Source: UBA7359 sp964523895
Lineage (GTDB): Bacteria > Pseudomonadota > Gammaproteobacteria > Eutrophobiales > Eutrophobiaceae
Reading direction: 5' to 3'
Length of the DNA: 64,000 nucleotides
Assembly: GCA_964523895.1 (NCBI GenBank)
Contig: CAZGBJ010000001.1
Location: 62,001 to 126,000, forward strand
Under the pieces are notes generated by a model. That model was not told the origin of the DNA. It saw only the letters and a list, made by a program, of their open reading frames with translations, and did no database searches. Below, piece by piece: positions 34,169-43,264 of this stretch. How positions within the stretch are numbered: the stretch's first letter is position 1; each line of letters begins with the position of its first letter. The position numbers and the translations under genes were made by a program.

Positions 34169-34900
34169 TTATATTTTTTCCGCAACAACTATGATTGAAA
34201 GACCAAAAGGAAAAGAAAAATGTCCTATTAATCTGGATTCAAAACTGAATATTTTTTCAAGTAACATATTAATAAGTTTAGGCGGCATTTTTAGTTTATT
34301 GCCTTTTTCTGTTGGAAATATTTTTTGTTTTATTCTGTCAACAAGTGCTAGTGGAAATAATAAAGAATTAAAGTATGAAATAGTATCTACTTTCCAGCCA
34401 TTATTTTCTATCAAAATTTTTAAATATTTGGCAGTATATCTTCTTTTGTGATGGTGTTGTTCATCATGAGCAGTCCATAAAAATTGATATGCCGGAACAG
34501 TAATGATTAACTTTCCATTATCATTCACGTAGTCTCTTAATACAGCCAAACTCTCAGCGTCTTCATCAATATGTTCTAAAACATCCAATAGTACAATTAA
34601 ATCGTTATTTTTATTTATCTCCGCTGGTATCTTATCTGGCAACGAACCTTTTGACACGTTGCCTATCTGTCTGGCTTTCGCTTTAAGTAAGGCATTATCA
34701 TCTCGCTCCATAGCAGTAACATCACCGTATTTTGATAGGAAAGCAAGGTTGTCTCCATTACCACAACCCGCATCCATAATACGGGAAACTTTCTCAAGAT
34801 CTAAGCTTTGAACAACACTATCAATTATTTTTCGTCGCGCAACAAACCACCAATGTTGAGTTTCAACGTTATACATTTCATCAAATAATTCATTTTCCAT
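34169..34900 (-). CDS. class I SAM-dependent methyltransferase
   Basis: A methyltransferase of about 243 residues. The start MENELFDEMYNVETQHWWFV (34900) is preferred over longer frames, which overlap trmJ. It has the SAM-binding motif IMDAGCGNGDNLAFL and motif DLIVLLDVLEHIDED, and a C-terminal part resembling UbiG-type small-molecule methyltransferases. The WWFVARRKII motif near the N-terminus is common in methyltransferases associated with glycan synthesis. It lies between trmJ and the GT2 gene on the same strand. Confidence 0.8.
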   Translation of the reverse strand: MENELFDEMYNVETQHWWFVARRKIIDSVVQSLDLEKVSRIMDAGCGNGDNLAFLSKYGDVTAMERDDNALLKAKARQIGNVSKGSLPDKIPAEINKNNDLIVLLDVLEHIDEDAESLAVLRDYVNDNGKLIITVPAYQFLWTAHDEQHHHKRRYTAKYLKILIENNGWKVDTISYFNSLLFPLALVDRIKQKIFPTEKGNKLKMPPKLINMLLEKIFSFESRLIGHFSFPFGLSIIVVAEKI

Positions 34901-34922
34901 AATAAAATCAGCGTTAATTCTT

Positions 34923-35669
34923 TTATTTATTTTTATCCTGAACTTTTGCCAAAATGCCGCGCAAGATATTACATTCATTTTCTTCCAGCTGCGCACGATT
35001 AAAAAGCCGACGCATTCTATGCATCAATAAACGTGGATTTTCAGGATCATGAAAACCTATATCGACCATGCATTTTTCCAGATGCTGATAAAACATTTCC
35101 ATTTTATCCTGATCAACTAATGGAGAATCGCTCTCCAGTAATTCATTGCTGCTATCACTAATACCTAACAGGTATATTTCATAACAAATAAGTTGCACTG
35201 CAGAAGCCAGATTTAGTGAACTATATTCTGTATTAGCAGGAATTTGTAATACAAGATTACATAATTCCAGCTCTTCATTACTCAGACCTGAATTTTCTCT
35301 ACCAAAGACAATAGCAACAGATGAATATTTATTTTCAGAAATTGTTTTAGCGCATTCACGAGGAAAAACTAATGGCCATGGTATACTTCTGATGCGAGCA
35401 CTCGTACCAATAACCAAATCACAATCTGAAATTGCTTCTTTTAAATCCGAACAAACAGTTGCATTAGCCAAAATATCGTCGGCACCGGTCGCTCTTGCGG
35501 ATGCTTCTGCAGAAGGAAAAATTTTGGGTTCAACAAGATATAACTTTTCTTGTGACATCGTTTTCATTGCCCGTGCTGCCGCACCAATATTACCGGGATG
35601 GGTTGTTCCAACCAGCACTATCCTCGTTTTATCTAAAATATTTTTCATTCTTGTTATTGCTTCACTCAT
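34923..35669 (-). CDS. trmJ: tRNA (cytidine/uridine-2'-O-)-methyltransferase TrmJ
   Basis: SPOUT-class enzyme that methylates the ribose at position 32 of tRNA. The N-terminal SPOUT fold has RIVLVGTTHPGNIGAAARAM, TGADDILANATVC and the knot motif VAIVFGREN(S)GL, ending in LNLASAVQLICYEIYLLG; the C-terminal part has the helical region typical of TrmJ. I chose the ATG at 35669, although the nearer ATG at 35648 is also possible. It is divergent from suhB, as in E. coli. Confidence 0.93.
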   Translation of the reverse strand: MSEAITRMKNILDKTRIVLVGTTHPGNIGAAARAMKTMSQEKLYLVEPKIFPSAEASARATGADDILANATVCSDLKEAISDCDLVIGTSARIRSIPWPLVFPRECAKTISENKYSSVAIVFGRENSGLSNEELELCNLVLQIPANTEYSSLNLASAVQLICYEIYLLGISDSSNELLESDSPLVDQDKMEMFYQHLEKCMVDIGFHDPENPRLLMHRMRRLFNRAQLEENECNILRGILAKVQDKNK

Positions 35670-35715
35670 GACTACTGACAACGTAGAATAACTCGTTAAC
35701 TATTTGGAGAACACT

Positions 35716-36486
35716 ATGCATCCCATGCTCAATATCGCTATCCGTGCAGCCAGAGCTGCCGGCGACTCCATTGTACGTGAAATGGATCGCGTCAGTGATA
35801 TTTCGATTGATATAAAAGGAAAAAATGATTTTGTAACGGAAGTTGATAGACAAGCTGAATATATTATCATCGAAACAATTAAGAAATCTTATCCTGATCA
35901 TGCTTTTTTGGGAGAGGAATCAGGAAAATCGGGTGATAGTGAATACCTTTGGATCATTGATCCGCTCGATGGCACAACGAACTTCTTACATGGCATTCCC
36001 CATTTTGCTATTTCTATTGCTCTGCAATACAAAGATCGTCTTGATCAAGCCGTCATTTATGATCCGGTAAAACAAGAATTATTCACCGCATCACAAGGTA
36101 AAGGCGCGCAACTAAATGGTAAAAAAATCCGTGTTAGCCCACAAAAAACTCTTGATGGCGCACTGCTTGCCACCGGTTTTCCTTTTCGAGAAGACCAGGA
36201 AGTCGATAAGTTTATAAAAAGCTTTAAAGCACTATTTCCGATGATAGCCGGTATCAGAAGAGCAGGCGTCGCATCACTTGATTTGGCTTATGTCGCAGCG
36301 GGAAGGTTCGATGGCTTTTGGGAATTTAGTTTAAAATCGTGGGATATTGCTGCAGGAGTATTAATTGTACAAGAAGCGGGGGGTATTAGTTCTGAAATAA
36401 ATGGTGGATTGGATTATTTGGAAAGCGGCAATATTATTTCTGCAAACCCAAAATTAATGAAAGCTATATTACAAAATATATCTTAA
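35716..36486 (+). CDS. suhB: inositol-1-monophosphatase family protein SuhB
   Basis: Magnesium-dependent phosphatase that also acts in rRNA antitermination in E. coli. The ATG at 35716 has GGAG at the right distance, giving MHPMLNIAIRAARAAG, the family N-terminus. The metal-binding motifs are DFVTEVDRQAE, GEESGKSG, the WIIDPLDGTTNFLHG loop and SWDIAAGVLIVQEAGG. All catalytic residues are intact. Confidence 0.95.
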   Translation: MHPMLNIAIRAARAAGDSIVREMDRVSDISIDIKGKNDFVTEVDRQAEYIIIETIKKSYPDHAFLGEESGKSGDSEYLWIIDPLDGTTNFLHGIPHFAISIALQYKDRLDQAVIYDPVKQELFTASQGKGAQLNGKKIRVSPQKTLDGALLATGFPFREDQEVDKFIKSFKALFPMIAGIRRAGVASLDLAYVAAGRFDGFWEFSLKSWDIAAGVLIVQEAGGISSEINGGLDYLESGNIISANPKLMKAILQNIS

Positions 36487-36529
36487 CCTTATCTTAAATA
36501 AATAATTTATCATTCAATCATCATATATT

Positions 36530-37000
36530 TTACTGATAAGTACTTAAACTTAAGTTATTCCTTTCTAATAAATCATAACGGATACCTTCAATTCCTTGTA
36601 ATCTTTTCAAGATATGAAACCTCTCCTGACTTTGAGACTCCTCAGGAAAGACACTCTTTAAAAGAGAGGATATTTGAACATAGGTAAATTCATTTTCAGG
36701 ATTACCCGCCAAAATTCGTATATACAGTTGAATTTTTGGAAGCCCATCTTGTTCAGCTTCTACTAATTGGATCCACATATTATCAAGTTTATCATTCGTC
36801 ATTTCAGCCAATGTCTTAACACGAAGTTTTTCTACAGCTTCAAATTGACCTGTGAAGAACAATTTATTATGTGACCTCATATAATTACGATATTTATCAA
36901 CCTCTGTCTCTGCATTAAGCCACCATGCAAATACAAAGCAGATTACAATGGTACAAGCTAAAATTAGATGACCTATACAAAGGCCTTTATATTTAAACAT
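36530..37000 (-). CDS. small single-pass membrane protein, end of the VTC/CotH cassette
   Basis: A 156-residue protein with one N-terminal membrane segment (HLILACTIVICFVFAWWL) and a soluble, mostly helical external or periplasmic part (EVDKYRNYMRSHNKLFFTG and QERFHILKRLQGIEGIRYDL). No recognised domain. It is 30 bases downstream of the CotH-type gene on the same strand and is the last gene of the cassette that starts with the VTC protein. It faces suhB tail to tail. Confidence 0.65.
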   Translation of the reverse strand: MFKYKGLCIGHLILACTIVICFVFAWWLNAETEVDKYRNYMRSHNKLFFTGQFEAVEKLRVKTLAEMTNDKLDNMWIQLVEAEQDGLPKIQLYIRILAGNPENEFTYVQISSLLKSVFPEESQSQERFHILKRLQGIEGIRYDLLERNNLSLSTYQ

Positions 37001-37030
37001 TATCTTATGTTTTCATCATTCCTATTAAAC

Positions 37031-39733
37031 TTACTTTAATGAGTGATATGCACTTTGTTTTATATGGTTTATTGATTCCTCGCCAACAACAATATCTTTT
37101 TCAGTAATGCCATGAAGACTCTTGCCAGATATTACTCCTCCTCGACTATATCGCGCGTTCTTTCGATAAAGTGCTATGGCATTCCCCTTTTCAACTGAAA
37201 ATTTAATATCCTCAACACGTACAATGGATTGATCTTTAACCGCAATACCCAATACACAATCAGCAAGCTGACTCTTTTCAACTCTCACTTCACTTGCTTC
37301 ACCGACTGAAATACATTTATCGCCGGTACCATTGATATCAACATGACTAATTACTGATTTTGAATTCATCAGATCAATTGCATCATTTCCAATATTGTAA
37401 AAACGCGAATTAGATACAGAGACATCAACAATATCCATATCCAATGCATCAAAGGCTGTGTTATTAAATTCACAATTTCTAATGGCGCCACTACTATATG
37501 TGACATGCAAAGCATCATCGCCTACGGAATTATTACTTATGAAACAGTTCTCTAATTGAAAAGAATTAACATAATGAATATTAAGCTGCCCCGGATAATT
37601 AATCAGGTTTCGTTGTGCAATAGAACCGCCATTAACGTTAATATGAGCCATGACGCTTCCAGATGCTTCTTTACCTTGTATCACAATACTGCCCCAGGCC
37701 TGATCCAGATCTTTTTGTTTAAACTTGATTGGTGATTCTTCTGTTCCCTTTGCTATTACTTTTCCATAAAAAAATAGAGAACTATTCTTTGCCATCTTAA
37801 ACACCGTCCCGGGCAAAATGTTTACTGTTTGCTCTTTTGTGAAATAGCGATCCTGATTAACTTCTATTTCACCCGATAATACAATCTCACTCACTACTTT
37901 TTCTTGTGTAAGTAATTCCCATGGATGAAATGAGGCTGTGTCAGCATCATCAGGTAAATTATCTACTTTTTCAATTGTTATGATATTTGAAGTGATTGCA
38001 TTTTTACCTGTTAGTTTTTTTGTTTTAATTAGATCAGCACTCTTCGCTCCTGTGATTAAGTATTCATAATGCAATGGTGATTGTTCATATGATTCATAAA
38101 CTTTTGTTTCAGCCCCGCCTATTACATTATTTGATTGGTAACTTTCTGTTACTGCAATACCTGGATATAATCGATCTAATTGTTTTTTGTTTAGTACAGG
38201 ATAAATCTCACCCTCATAGATGCGGAATAATTTAATTTCCTTATCGTTTGAATTTGACACAATTGACCAAGGATTAAAATCGACCGGACTGTTACCAAAT
38301 ATCGAAATAGAAACTTGAAACTGATCCTTAATATTCTCTTTAATATGATAATTTGCAGAAATAAAATTTAACCTATTCGCTATAAGTCCATATCGATAGT
38401 TATAAACTGTTTTCAACGTTTCGATAGCATTACTATACTCATTCATAGAAAAAGGTAGAACCTTACCAAAACGACCAAATTTAAAATAATCATCGGGTTG
38501 TTGACGATAAGGATCCGCTGCTAGTTCACGTGCAATAATGTCATCTGCTTTATCAAGCATGTCAGCAACATAATCTACAGTAAACCTTTTCCGCAAATCA
38601 TAAACTGTTAGATCATGTTCATATCTTAATACAGGATTTAATAGTATTTGTTTATAGAGAGGTGTTACCGAAAGCGATTCGGATGTACTCCAAAAACGAA
38701 TATCCCATTCAATCGGTTCAAATTTTCCTAAATAGGGATCAAAATAAATTCGATGGTTATGAAATAAATCATGATGATCACTGCCAACTAATTTATCCAA
38801 TGCCCAAAAAAGATAAAATTTATTCTTATCAAAGTAAGTGTCAAAATTTTTCATAAACATTAGTGGGTCTGGATCGTGAACCGATTTTATAAACAGCTCG
38901 ATATCTTCACGGTTACCTGTTGATTCTATATTTCTTGAGGCATCTTTCTTCCATAATCTACTGTCAAACCATAATTCCGGTCTACCACGATTTACATAGA
39001 CTTTCTCAGAAAGTCCTCTTTCTATTCCAAATGGATCCGGCATATATATGGTATCGCCCGAATATATACTGCCGGGCATTCGATTATTTTTACGTAAAAA
39101 TGATTCATCTATTTTACTTAGAAAAAAATGTAATCCATTTGTTTCATTATTTATGAAGACACGTGCAGGAAAATATTCCGGCGTTAATAATCCAATCGAG
39201 CGCGCCATATCATAACTCACCCAGTCTGTAACAGTGGCCATGGTTGATGGATTAACTAAATTAAACTGACGCTCATTACGATAAGTACTAAAAGGTGGGA
39301 GCTTGATTCTGATTGATTTTTTTTCATATAACCAATGTAAATCCATTCCTCCCCGATAACGAAACTGAGCTTCACTTAAAAATTCCGGTCGATCTACCTT
39401 TAGATGACCTTTAACAAATTTACCTTTAGCACTTTCAGGCAAGTTCGATACTAATGACTCTAAATCTTTATTATCAGCATATAAGTAAAATGAAGGTAGG
39501 CTAGTCTGTGCAGGTAGTTGTTTAATTGTTAACTGTTGGTAATGGCGCTCTATATATTCGTTAATAAAATAGCGTAAATGGTCTAATGTATAACTTTCTT
39601 CAATAGCCATTACCTTCTTATATTGCATCATCTCTCTTACGCCACCAAACACAATACTACTTAATATAGTTAAGATGAATAGCGCTGAAAGAATAGGCCA
39701 ATATGAACAATGTCTCGAGTGACTAATATTCAT
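37031..39733 (-). CDS. CotH-kinase-type protein with C-terminal parallel beta-helix
   Basis: A 900-residue protein. A single N-terminal membrane anchor (WPILSALFILTILSSIVFG) places the rest outside the inner membrane. Residues ~80-400 are CotH-like: YRGG and LYEKKSIRIKL (125-145, the RGNS..KKSYRIKL region of CotH kinases), LVGSDHHDLFHNHRIYFDP (316-333), then EPIEWDIRF (339-347) with the metal-binding aspartate. Residues ~640-860 repeat short N/D-rich strands (INVNGGS, NSVGDDALHVTY, NTAFDALDMDI, YNIGNDAIDLMN), a right-handed beta-helix. CotH proteins phosphorylate other proteins in Bacillus spore coats; the target here is unknown. It overlaps the upstream gene as ATGA. Confidence 0.8.
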   Translation of the reverse strand: MNISHSRHCSYWPILSALFILTILSSIVFGGVREMMQYKKVMAIEESYTLDHLRYFINEYIERHYQQLTIKQLPAQTSLPSFYLYADNKDLESLVSNLPESAKGKFVKGHLKVDRPEFLSEAQFRYRGGMDLHWLYEKKSIRIKLPPFSTYRNERQFNLVNPSTMATVTDWVSYDMARSIGLLTPEYFPARVFINNETNGLHFFLSKIDESFLRKNNRMPGSIYSGDTIYMPDPFGIERGLSEKVYVNRGRPELWFDSRLWKKDASRNIESTGNREDIELFIKSVHDPDPLMFMKNFDTYFDKNKFYLFWALDKLVGSDHHDLFHNHRIYFDPYLGKFEPIEWDIRFWSTSESLSVTPLYKQILLNPVLRYEHDLTVYDLRKRFTVDYVADMLDKADDIIARELAADPYRQQPDDYFKFGRFGKVLPFSMNEYSNAIETLKTVYNYRYGLIANRLNFISANYHIKENIKDQFQVSISIFGNSPVDFNPWSIVSNSNDKEIKLFRIYEGEIYPVLNKKQLDRLYPGIAVTESYQSNNVIGGAETKVYESYEQSPLHYEYLITGAKSADLIKTKKLTGKNAITSNIITIEKVDNLPDDADTASFHPWELLTQEKVVSEIVLSGEIEVNQDRYFTKEQTVNILPGTVFKMAKNSSLFFYGKVIAKGTEESPIKFKQKDLDQAWGSIVIQGKEASGSVMAHINVNGGSIAQRNLINYPGQLNIHYVNSFQLENCFISNNSVGDDALHVTYSSGAIRNCEFNNTAFDALDMDIVDVSVSNSRFYNIGNDAIDLMNSKSVISHVDINGTGDKCISVGEASEVRVEKSQLADCVLGIAVKDQSIVRVEDIKFSVEKGNAIALYRKNARYSRGGVISGKSLHGITEKDIVVGEESINHIKQSAYHSLK

Positions 39734-40794
39734 AAATTGCCTTTGAATTCAGACTTGGCAACTTTACGAAAATCATTCCGCTTTGAATATCTGCCTAAAA
39801 CAAGATAAATGAAAAGAAAGCCGATCATACTGAGACAAACAATCTGCCCAATCGAAAATAGTATTGGATATTCTCGAAATGATGCACGACTGGGTAAAAT
39901 GGTTGTTGCCAACTTATGATATTCAGCATAACCAAACCATGACGAGGATTTGATGTGAGGGAAATATAACTGGAATAATTTATCTGCTTGGCAAAAAAAC
40001 ATGTTGAGACTGCTTTCTTCATGTGCAGTAAGAATGTTTTCTTTATTAGAAAATATTTCGAACTTTAATAAAAACGAAGTGTTTGGCATACCAAAATCAA
40101 CCACGCTGAACAAACTTAATGTGACAGCCCCATATGGAATTCCAAAATGCGTTACTAAATTAACATTCTCAATTGATTTTAGCTTTAAAGACTCTGAAAT
40201 TAGTTCCGGCTTTTCTATGTTAACAGTAGATAGCATTTCAAAAAGTATCGGCCGTTCTTTTCGTTTTACTCGTCCAAAAAGAGAGTGTTTATCGAATGGA
40301 GTTAATTTTTTGTTATAACTTCTTACAGTAAAACTTTTCATCCCTTCAGTTAACTCGCCACGATCGCTAAAGATTATTTCTTCTTTTTCTACTCTATTTT
40401 CCGGTAAACTTTCATTGAATACATGCATCAATTCTTTATTCGTATTTAGTAATTCCAAATTATCAAAATCATAATAAGTAATGCTTCTGGTAAGTTCTCC
40501 ATCATAAATAATTAGTCGTGGTTCTTTAAAGGGAACATCTCTAGAGATACCTCGAATAAAAGTGGATACTGCAGCAATATCCTTATTATCAATTAAGTAA
40601 TAAGTGTTTTTGAATTTTTGATTCTGACAAACATTTGGAAAAGCATCATTAGCAAAGACATGAGTAACTGTACACGTCAAAATACAGACGGTGACTAAAA
40701 AGAGTATCTTTACTATAGAAAACAATGGTGAACTTCTATACAGAAGATAAATCCTGATCGTAAGTAACCAGAGTAGCTCGAATAACACTATCAT
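39730..40794 (-). CDS. anchored periplasmic protein of the VTC/CotH cassette
   Basis: A 354-residue protein with an N-terminal signal segment (VKILFLVTVCILTCTVTHVFA, cut near NDAFPN), a periplasmic domain of about 250 residues, and one C-terminal membrane helix (IGQIVCLSMIGFLFIYLVLG) with a basic tail. The ATG start overlaps the DUF4956 gene by 59 bases and adds an unneeded hydrophobic stretch; a TTG at 40725, just after the DUF4956 stop, is a plausible true start. No family recognised. Its topology suggests that it links the membrane DUF4956 protein to the CotH protein outside. Confidence 0.65.
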   Translation of the reverse strand: MIVLFELLWLLTIRIYLLYRSSPLFSIVKILFLVTVCILTCTVTHVFANDAFPNVCQNQKFKNTYYLIDNKDIAAVSTFIRGISRDVPFKEPRLIIYDGELTRSITYYDFDNLELLNTNKELMHVFNESLPENRVEKEEIIFSDRGELTEGMKSFTVRSYNKKLTPFDKHSLFGRVKRKERPILFEMLSTVNIEKPELISESLKLKSIENVNLVTHFGIPYGAVTLSLFSVVDFGMPNTSFLLKFEIFSNKENILTAHEESSLNMFFCQADKLFQLYFPHIKSSSWFGYAEYHKLATTILPSRASFREYPILFSIGQIVCLSMIGFLFIYLVLGRYSKRNDFRKVAKSEFKGNL

Positions 40795-41434
40795 TAGTTT
40801 GCAGTTTATTCATAAAACCAGTTTGCTCTTGATTTGTTTTTATCTCCAATGTGATCTCAGTTCCTGCAGCAGAAACTGTTTTTGATTTTATTGAAAAGAG
40901 ATCAGCTTTTTGCTTTATTTCATTGAGAACATTGTCTTCTTTTGATGAATCAGATAGTTGGATCACTAATAAAAACGTATCGGCTACGTCTTTTCCAGAA
41001 CGTGTTAAAAACAGCATAAAAACTGCAATCATAATAGAGCCAACAATTGAAATATTAAAATAACCAACGCCATTAGCAATACCAACACTAATCGCCCAAA
41101 ATAGAAAAACGAGATCCATACTATCTTTAACCGGCGTTCTAAAACGAACAATCGACAATGCACCAACCATACCTAAAGAAAGTATCAAATTGCCACTGAT
41201 CGTCATTATGATCATGGATGTCACTGTACTCGCTAAAACTAACGAGATATTAAAACTGCGTTGATATAAAACGCCCTGATATGTTTTCTTATAAATAAAA
41301 AATATAAACATGCCTACAAAAAATGACATCGATATATTAAGCAGAATATTTAATGTTGTAATTCTATCCGTACTACCCATAGACATTGCGATAAAACTTT
41401 TCTGTAGTACGTCTGCAAAGGTAACTTGATCCAT
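40736..41434 (-). CDS. DUF4956 membrane protein
   Basis: About 232 residues with four or so membrane helices and a soluble C-terminal part (SSKEDNVLNEIKQKADLFSI). The region ILSLGMVGALSIVRFRTPVK, with DSMDLVFLFWAISVGIANG, is the DUF4956 signature. The ATG at 41434 has GGAGG ten bases upstream, so it is preferred over the longer frame at 41452. DUF4956 genes commonly sit next to VTC-domain genes; a role in moving or tethering the polyphosphate-type product is a guess. Confidence 0.85.
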   Translation of the reverse strand: MDQVTFADVLQKSFIAMSMGSTDRITTLNILLNISMSFFVGMFIFFIYKKTYQGVLYQRSFNISLVLASTVTSMIIMTISGNLILSLGMVGALSIVRFRTPVKDSMDLVFLFWAISVGIANGVGYFNISIVGSIMIAVFMLFLTRSGKDVADTFLLVIQLSDSSKEDNVLNEIKQKADLFSIKSKTVSAAGTEITLEIKTNQEQTGFMNKLQTNDSVIRATLVTYDQDLSSV

Positions 41435-41436
41435 GA

Positions 41437-42150
41437 TTAGTTGTCCTCCCATTTACGGACTTTATGGAAACGTCTGGCTAATGTGTATTTACTAATAGCC
41501 ATTCTTTCGGAATTAATTGATGATAATACATTCTTTAAATATCCAGGAAAAAAATTGTCATACTTTATTTCCAGTATTTGTTTGCCTTCAAGAATTACTG
41601 GCATCATATCTTTTACAGATGAAAACAAATCAAGGTGGTTTATATTCGAACGTAAACCTTGATCAAACGTCACTCTAATATTAGAAACAGGCAAAACATA
41701 AGCAACTCGATTATATTCAACGATCACTTTAGGTTTATAGAGCTTTGTAACAAAGGTGGTGTAAATTTCATTAAGAACAGGGTTATTTTTACCTAATAGC
41801 ACAGTATAGTTACCCAGACATACTTGTTCAGCCTCTTCTTTGCTAATTATCGCAACATCTTTTTTTACAATTTGCCCCTGTTTACGCTTTATCTCAAATT
41901 TTACAGACTCATTGGCTCCGTCACCGTAGGTACGTAATCGAATTTTTTTTCGCAATAGATTTCCTGACTGCTTCTCATATAAGCATTCATCGTCGTGCGA
42001 ATCAAAGTAAAGACTACGTACACGATAACCTTGTTGATTCTTACAGTATGCATCGACATCCATCAACGAATTTAATTGATGTAACGATCTGTCAGATTGA
42101 ATCTCGTTGAGATAGAATTTTAATTCGTAACGTTTTGATTGTATTTGCAC
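41437..42150 (-). CDS. VTC-domain polyphosphate polymerase-like protein
   Basis: A 237-residue soluble protein of the VTC (vacuolar transporter chaperone) catalytic family, which in yeast Vtc4 makes polyphosphate from ATP inside a tunnel lined with basic residues. The tunnel motifs are visible: RYELKFYL, YRVRSLYFD (42-50), RKKIRLRTYG (67-76), FEIKRKQGQIVKKD (85-98), EYNRVAY, and a late metal-binding glutamate in ILEIKYD. They look intact, so activity is expected. It heads the minus-strand cassette VTC, DUF4956, anchored protein, CotH, small protein. Its promoter region is in the 450-base gap before pilA. Confidence 0.88.
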   Translation of the reverse strand: MQIQSKRYELKFYLNEIQSDRSLHQLNSLMDVDAYCKNQQGYRVRSLYFDSHDDECLYEKQSGNLLRKKIRLRTYGDGANESVKFEIKRKQGQIVKKDVAIISKEEAEQVCLGNYTVLLGKNNPVLNEIYTTFVTKLYKPKVIVEYNRVAYVLPVSNIRVTFDQGLRSNINHLDLFSSVKDMMPVILEGKQILEIKYDNFFPGYLKNVLSSINSERMAISKYTLARRFHKVRKWEDN

Positions 42151-42600
42151 TGATATAAAGTAATTTATATTTTTATAAATTTTATTTAATAGTTAACAAT
42201 TTCTTTAATTCTGAAGAAATATATCATGTATGACTGACAATATATTTCAACTAGTACTTACGTTATTGATTTCACAATTACACTTTAATTTATTTCGTAT
42301 TAGATGAAAGATTGAATAACTTAATGTTTTTTCACAATAATATCTTTAGTAAAAACATGACAATCTTGTCACTTTATGACAACAAAAGTCATTTTTATCG
42401 ATTCGATATCAGTCGAATTTATTTTTATATGTTTCATTAAATTATTGAATATATTAGGAATATTTATTATATCTGTGTTTCTACCAATTCTGGCATAAGC
42501 TCTGCTTAACAGTAAACACCTCAAACTGAGGTAAAAACTATAGTTTTTGTAATCAGTTTTAAACTTATATAAACAAATCCATACAAACGGAGATTTTATA
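42151..42600. other. regulatory gap between VTC cassette and pilA
   Basis: This 450-base AT-rich gap holds the divergent promoters of the VTC cassette (minus) and the first pilin gene (plus). A sigma-54 site is seen at 42491-42507. Around 42358-42382 is a repeated GACAATCTTGTCACTTTATG-like stretch (ACAATCTTGTC is a near palindrome), which might bind a regulator such as PilR. The 84-codon minus-strand frame within it is not regarded as a gene. Confidence 0.5.
42491..42507 (+). promoter_or_regulatory. sigma-54 promoter of pilA
   Basis: TGGCATAAGCTCTGCTT has GG and GC separated by exactly ten bases, matching the -24/-12 elements TGGCAC-N5-TTGC of sigma-54 promoters. Transcription would begin near 42517, leaving an 84-base leader before the ATG. 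PilR, encoded close by, is a sigma-54 activator of pilin genes in Pseudomonas, so the match is consistent. No comparable site was found before the second pilin. Confidence 0.75.
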
Positions 42601-43020
42601 ATGAAACAAATGAAGAAAATCACTAGTACAAGTGAAAGAGGTTTTACTCTTATCGAATTAATGATTGTGGTTGCTATTATCGGTATTCTTGCCGCAGTAG
42701 CAATTCCGTCATATCGTGCATATGTTGCTGAATCACACGGTGGTGCAGCAATGAAAGGTGTAGGTGCTTATGTATCTCAATCTCAAGTATGTGTCGAAAC
42801 AGGTGTTGGCTGTACTGAATTAACTACCAGTGCTGGTGCTGATGCTGCGGTCACTTTAACCTCTGTTTCTGAAGGCGCTACTAGCTCAACCGTCGCATAT
42901 AACGAAGGTGCCTGTATTATTACTGCTACCCTTGTTGCTGCATCTGTAACCTATGTTGCAACTGTTGGTACTGCAGGTGGTGCAACAGCTGCACAGTGTC
43001 AATCTGGCGCAGGTCTATAA
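42601..43020 (+). CDS. pilA: type IV major pilin, copy 1
   Basis: Type IVa pilin, 139 residues. The prepilin peptidase site is SERG|FTLIELMIVVAIIGI with glutamate at +5 of the mature protein and a hydrophobic N-terminal helix. The globular part is short, Ala/Thr/Gly-rich, with four cysteines (QVCVETGVGC, GACII, AQCQ), enough for two disulfides. It has an unusual low charge. GGAG precedes the ATG. It is followed by a strong terminator. It differs from copy 2 at 11 of 125 mature residues, all in the region after the N-terminal helix. Confidence 0.95.
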   Translation: MKQMKKITSTSERGFTLIELMIVVAIIGILAAVAIPSYRAYVAESHGGAAMKGVGAYVSQSQVCVETGVGCTELTTSAGADAAVTLTSVSEGATSSTVAYNEGACIITATLVAASVTYVATVGTAGGATAAQCQSGAGL

Positions 43021-43044
43021 TTCTTAGATTATAGAAACGTTACT

Positions 43045-43072
43045 AAAAAGACCCGCTGATGCGGGTCTTTTT
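43045..43072 (+). terminator. Rho-independent terminator of pilA copy 1
   Basis: A perfect 12-bp stem, AAAAAGACCCGC and GCGGGTCTTTTT, with a TGAT loop. The stem ends in a T-run on the plus strand, and in the A-run it can also serve the reverse strand. It sits 24 bases after the pilA stop. Copy 2 lacks it (see findings). Confidence 0.92.
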
Positions 43073-43264
43073 AAATAATAATAAAGATTTATGTGGTTCT
43101 GTGCTTAGTTGTTATTTACATCGATTCATAAGGTGTTTATTCATCTCAACCAAAAGATACATCTAGTCACATCCATGGGGAATGGATAGACGCTCAAAAG
43201 CTATATTCGCGTTGACTCCATTTACAGAAAAAATATTTTTTGTATATCGTGAAGGAGTAAACTC

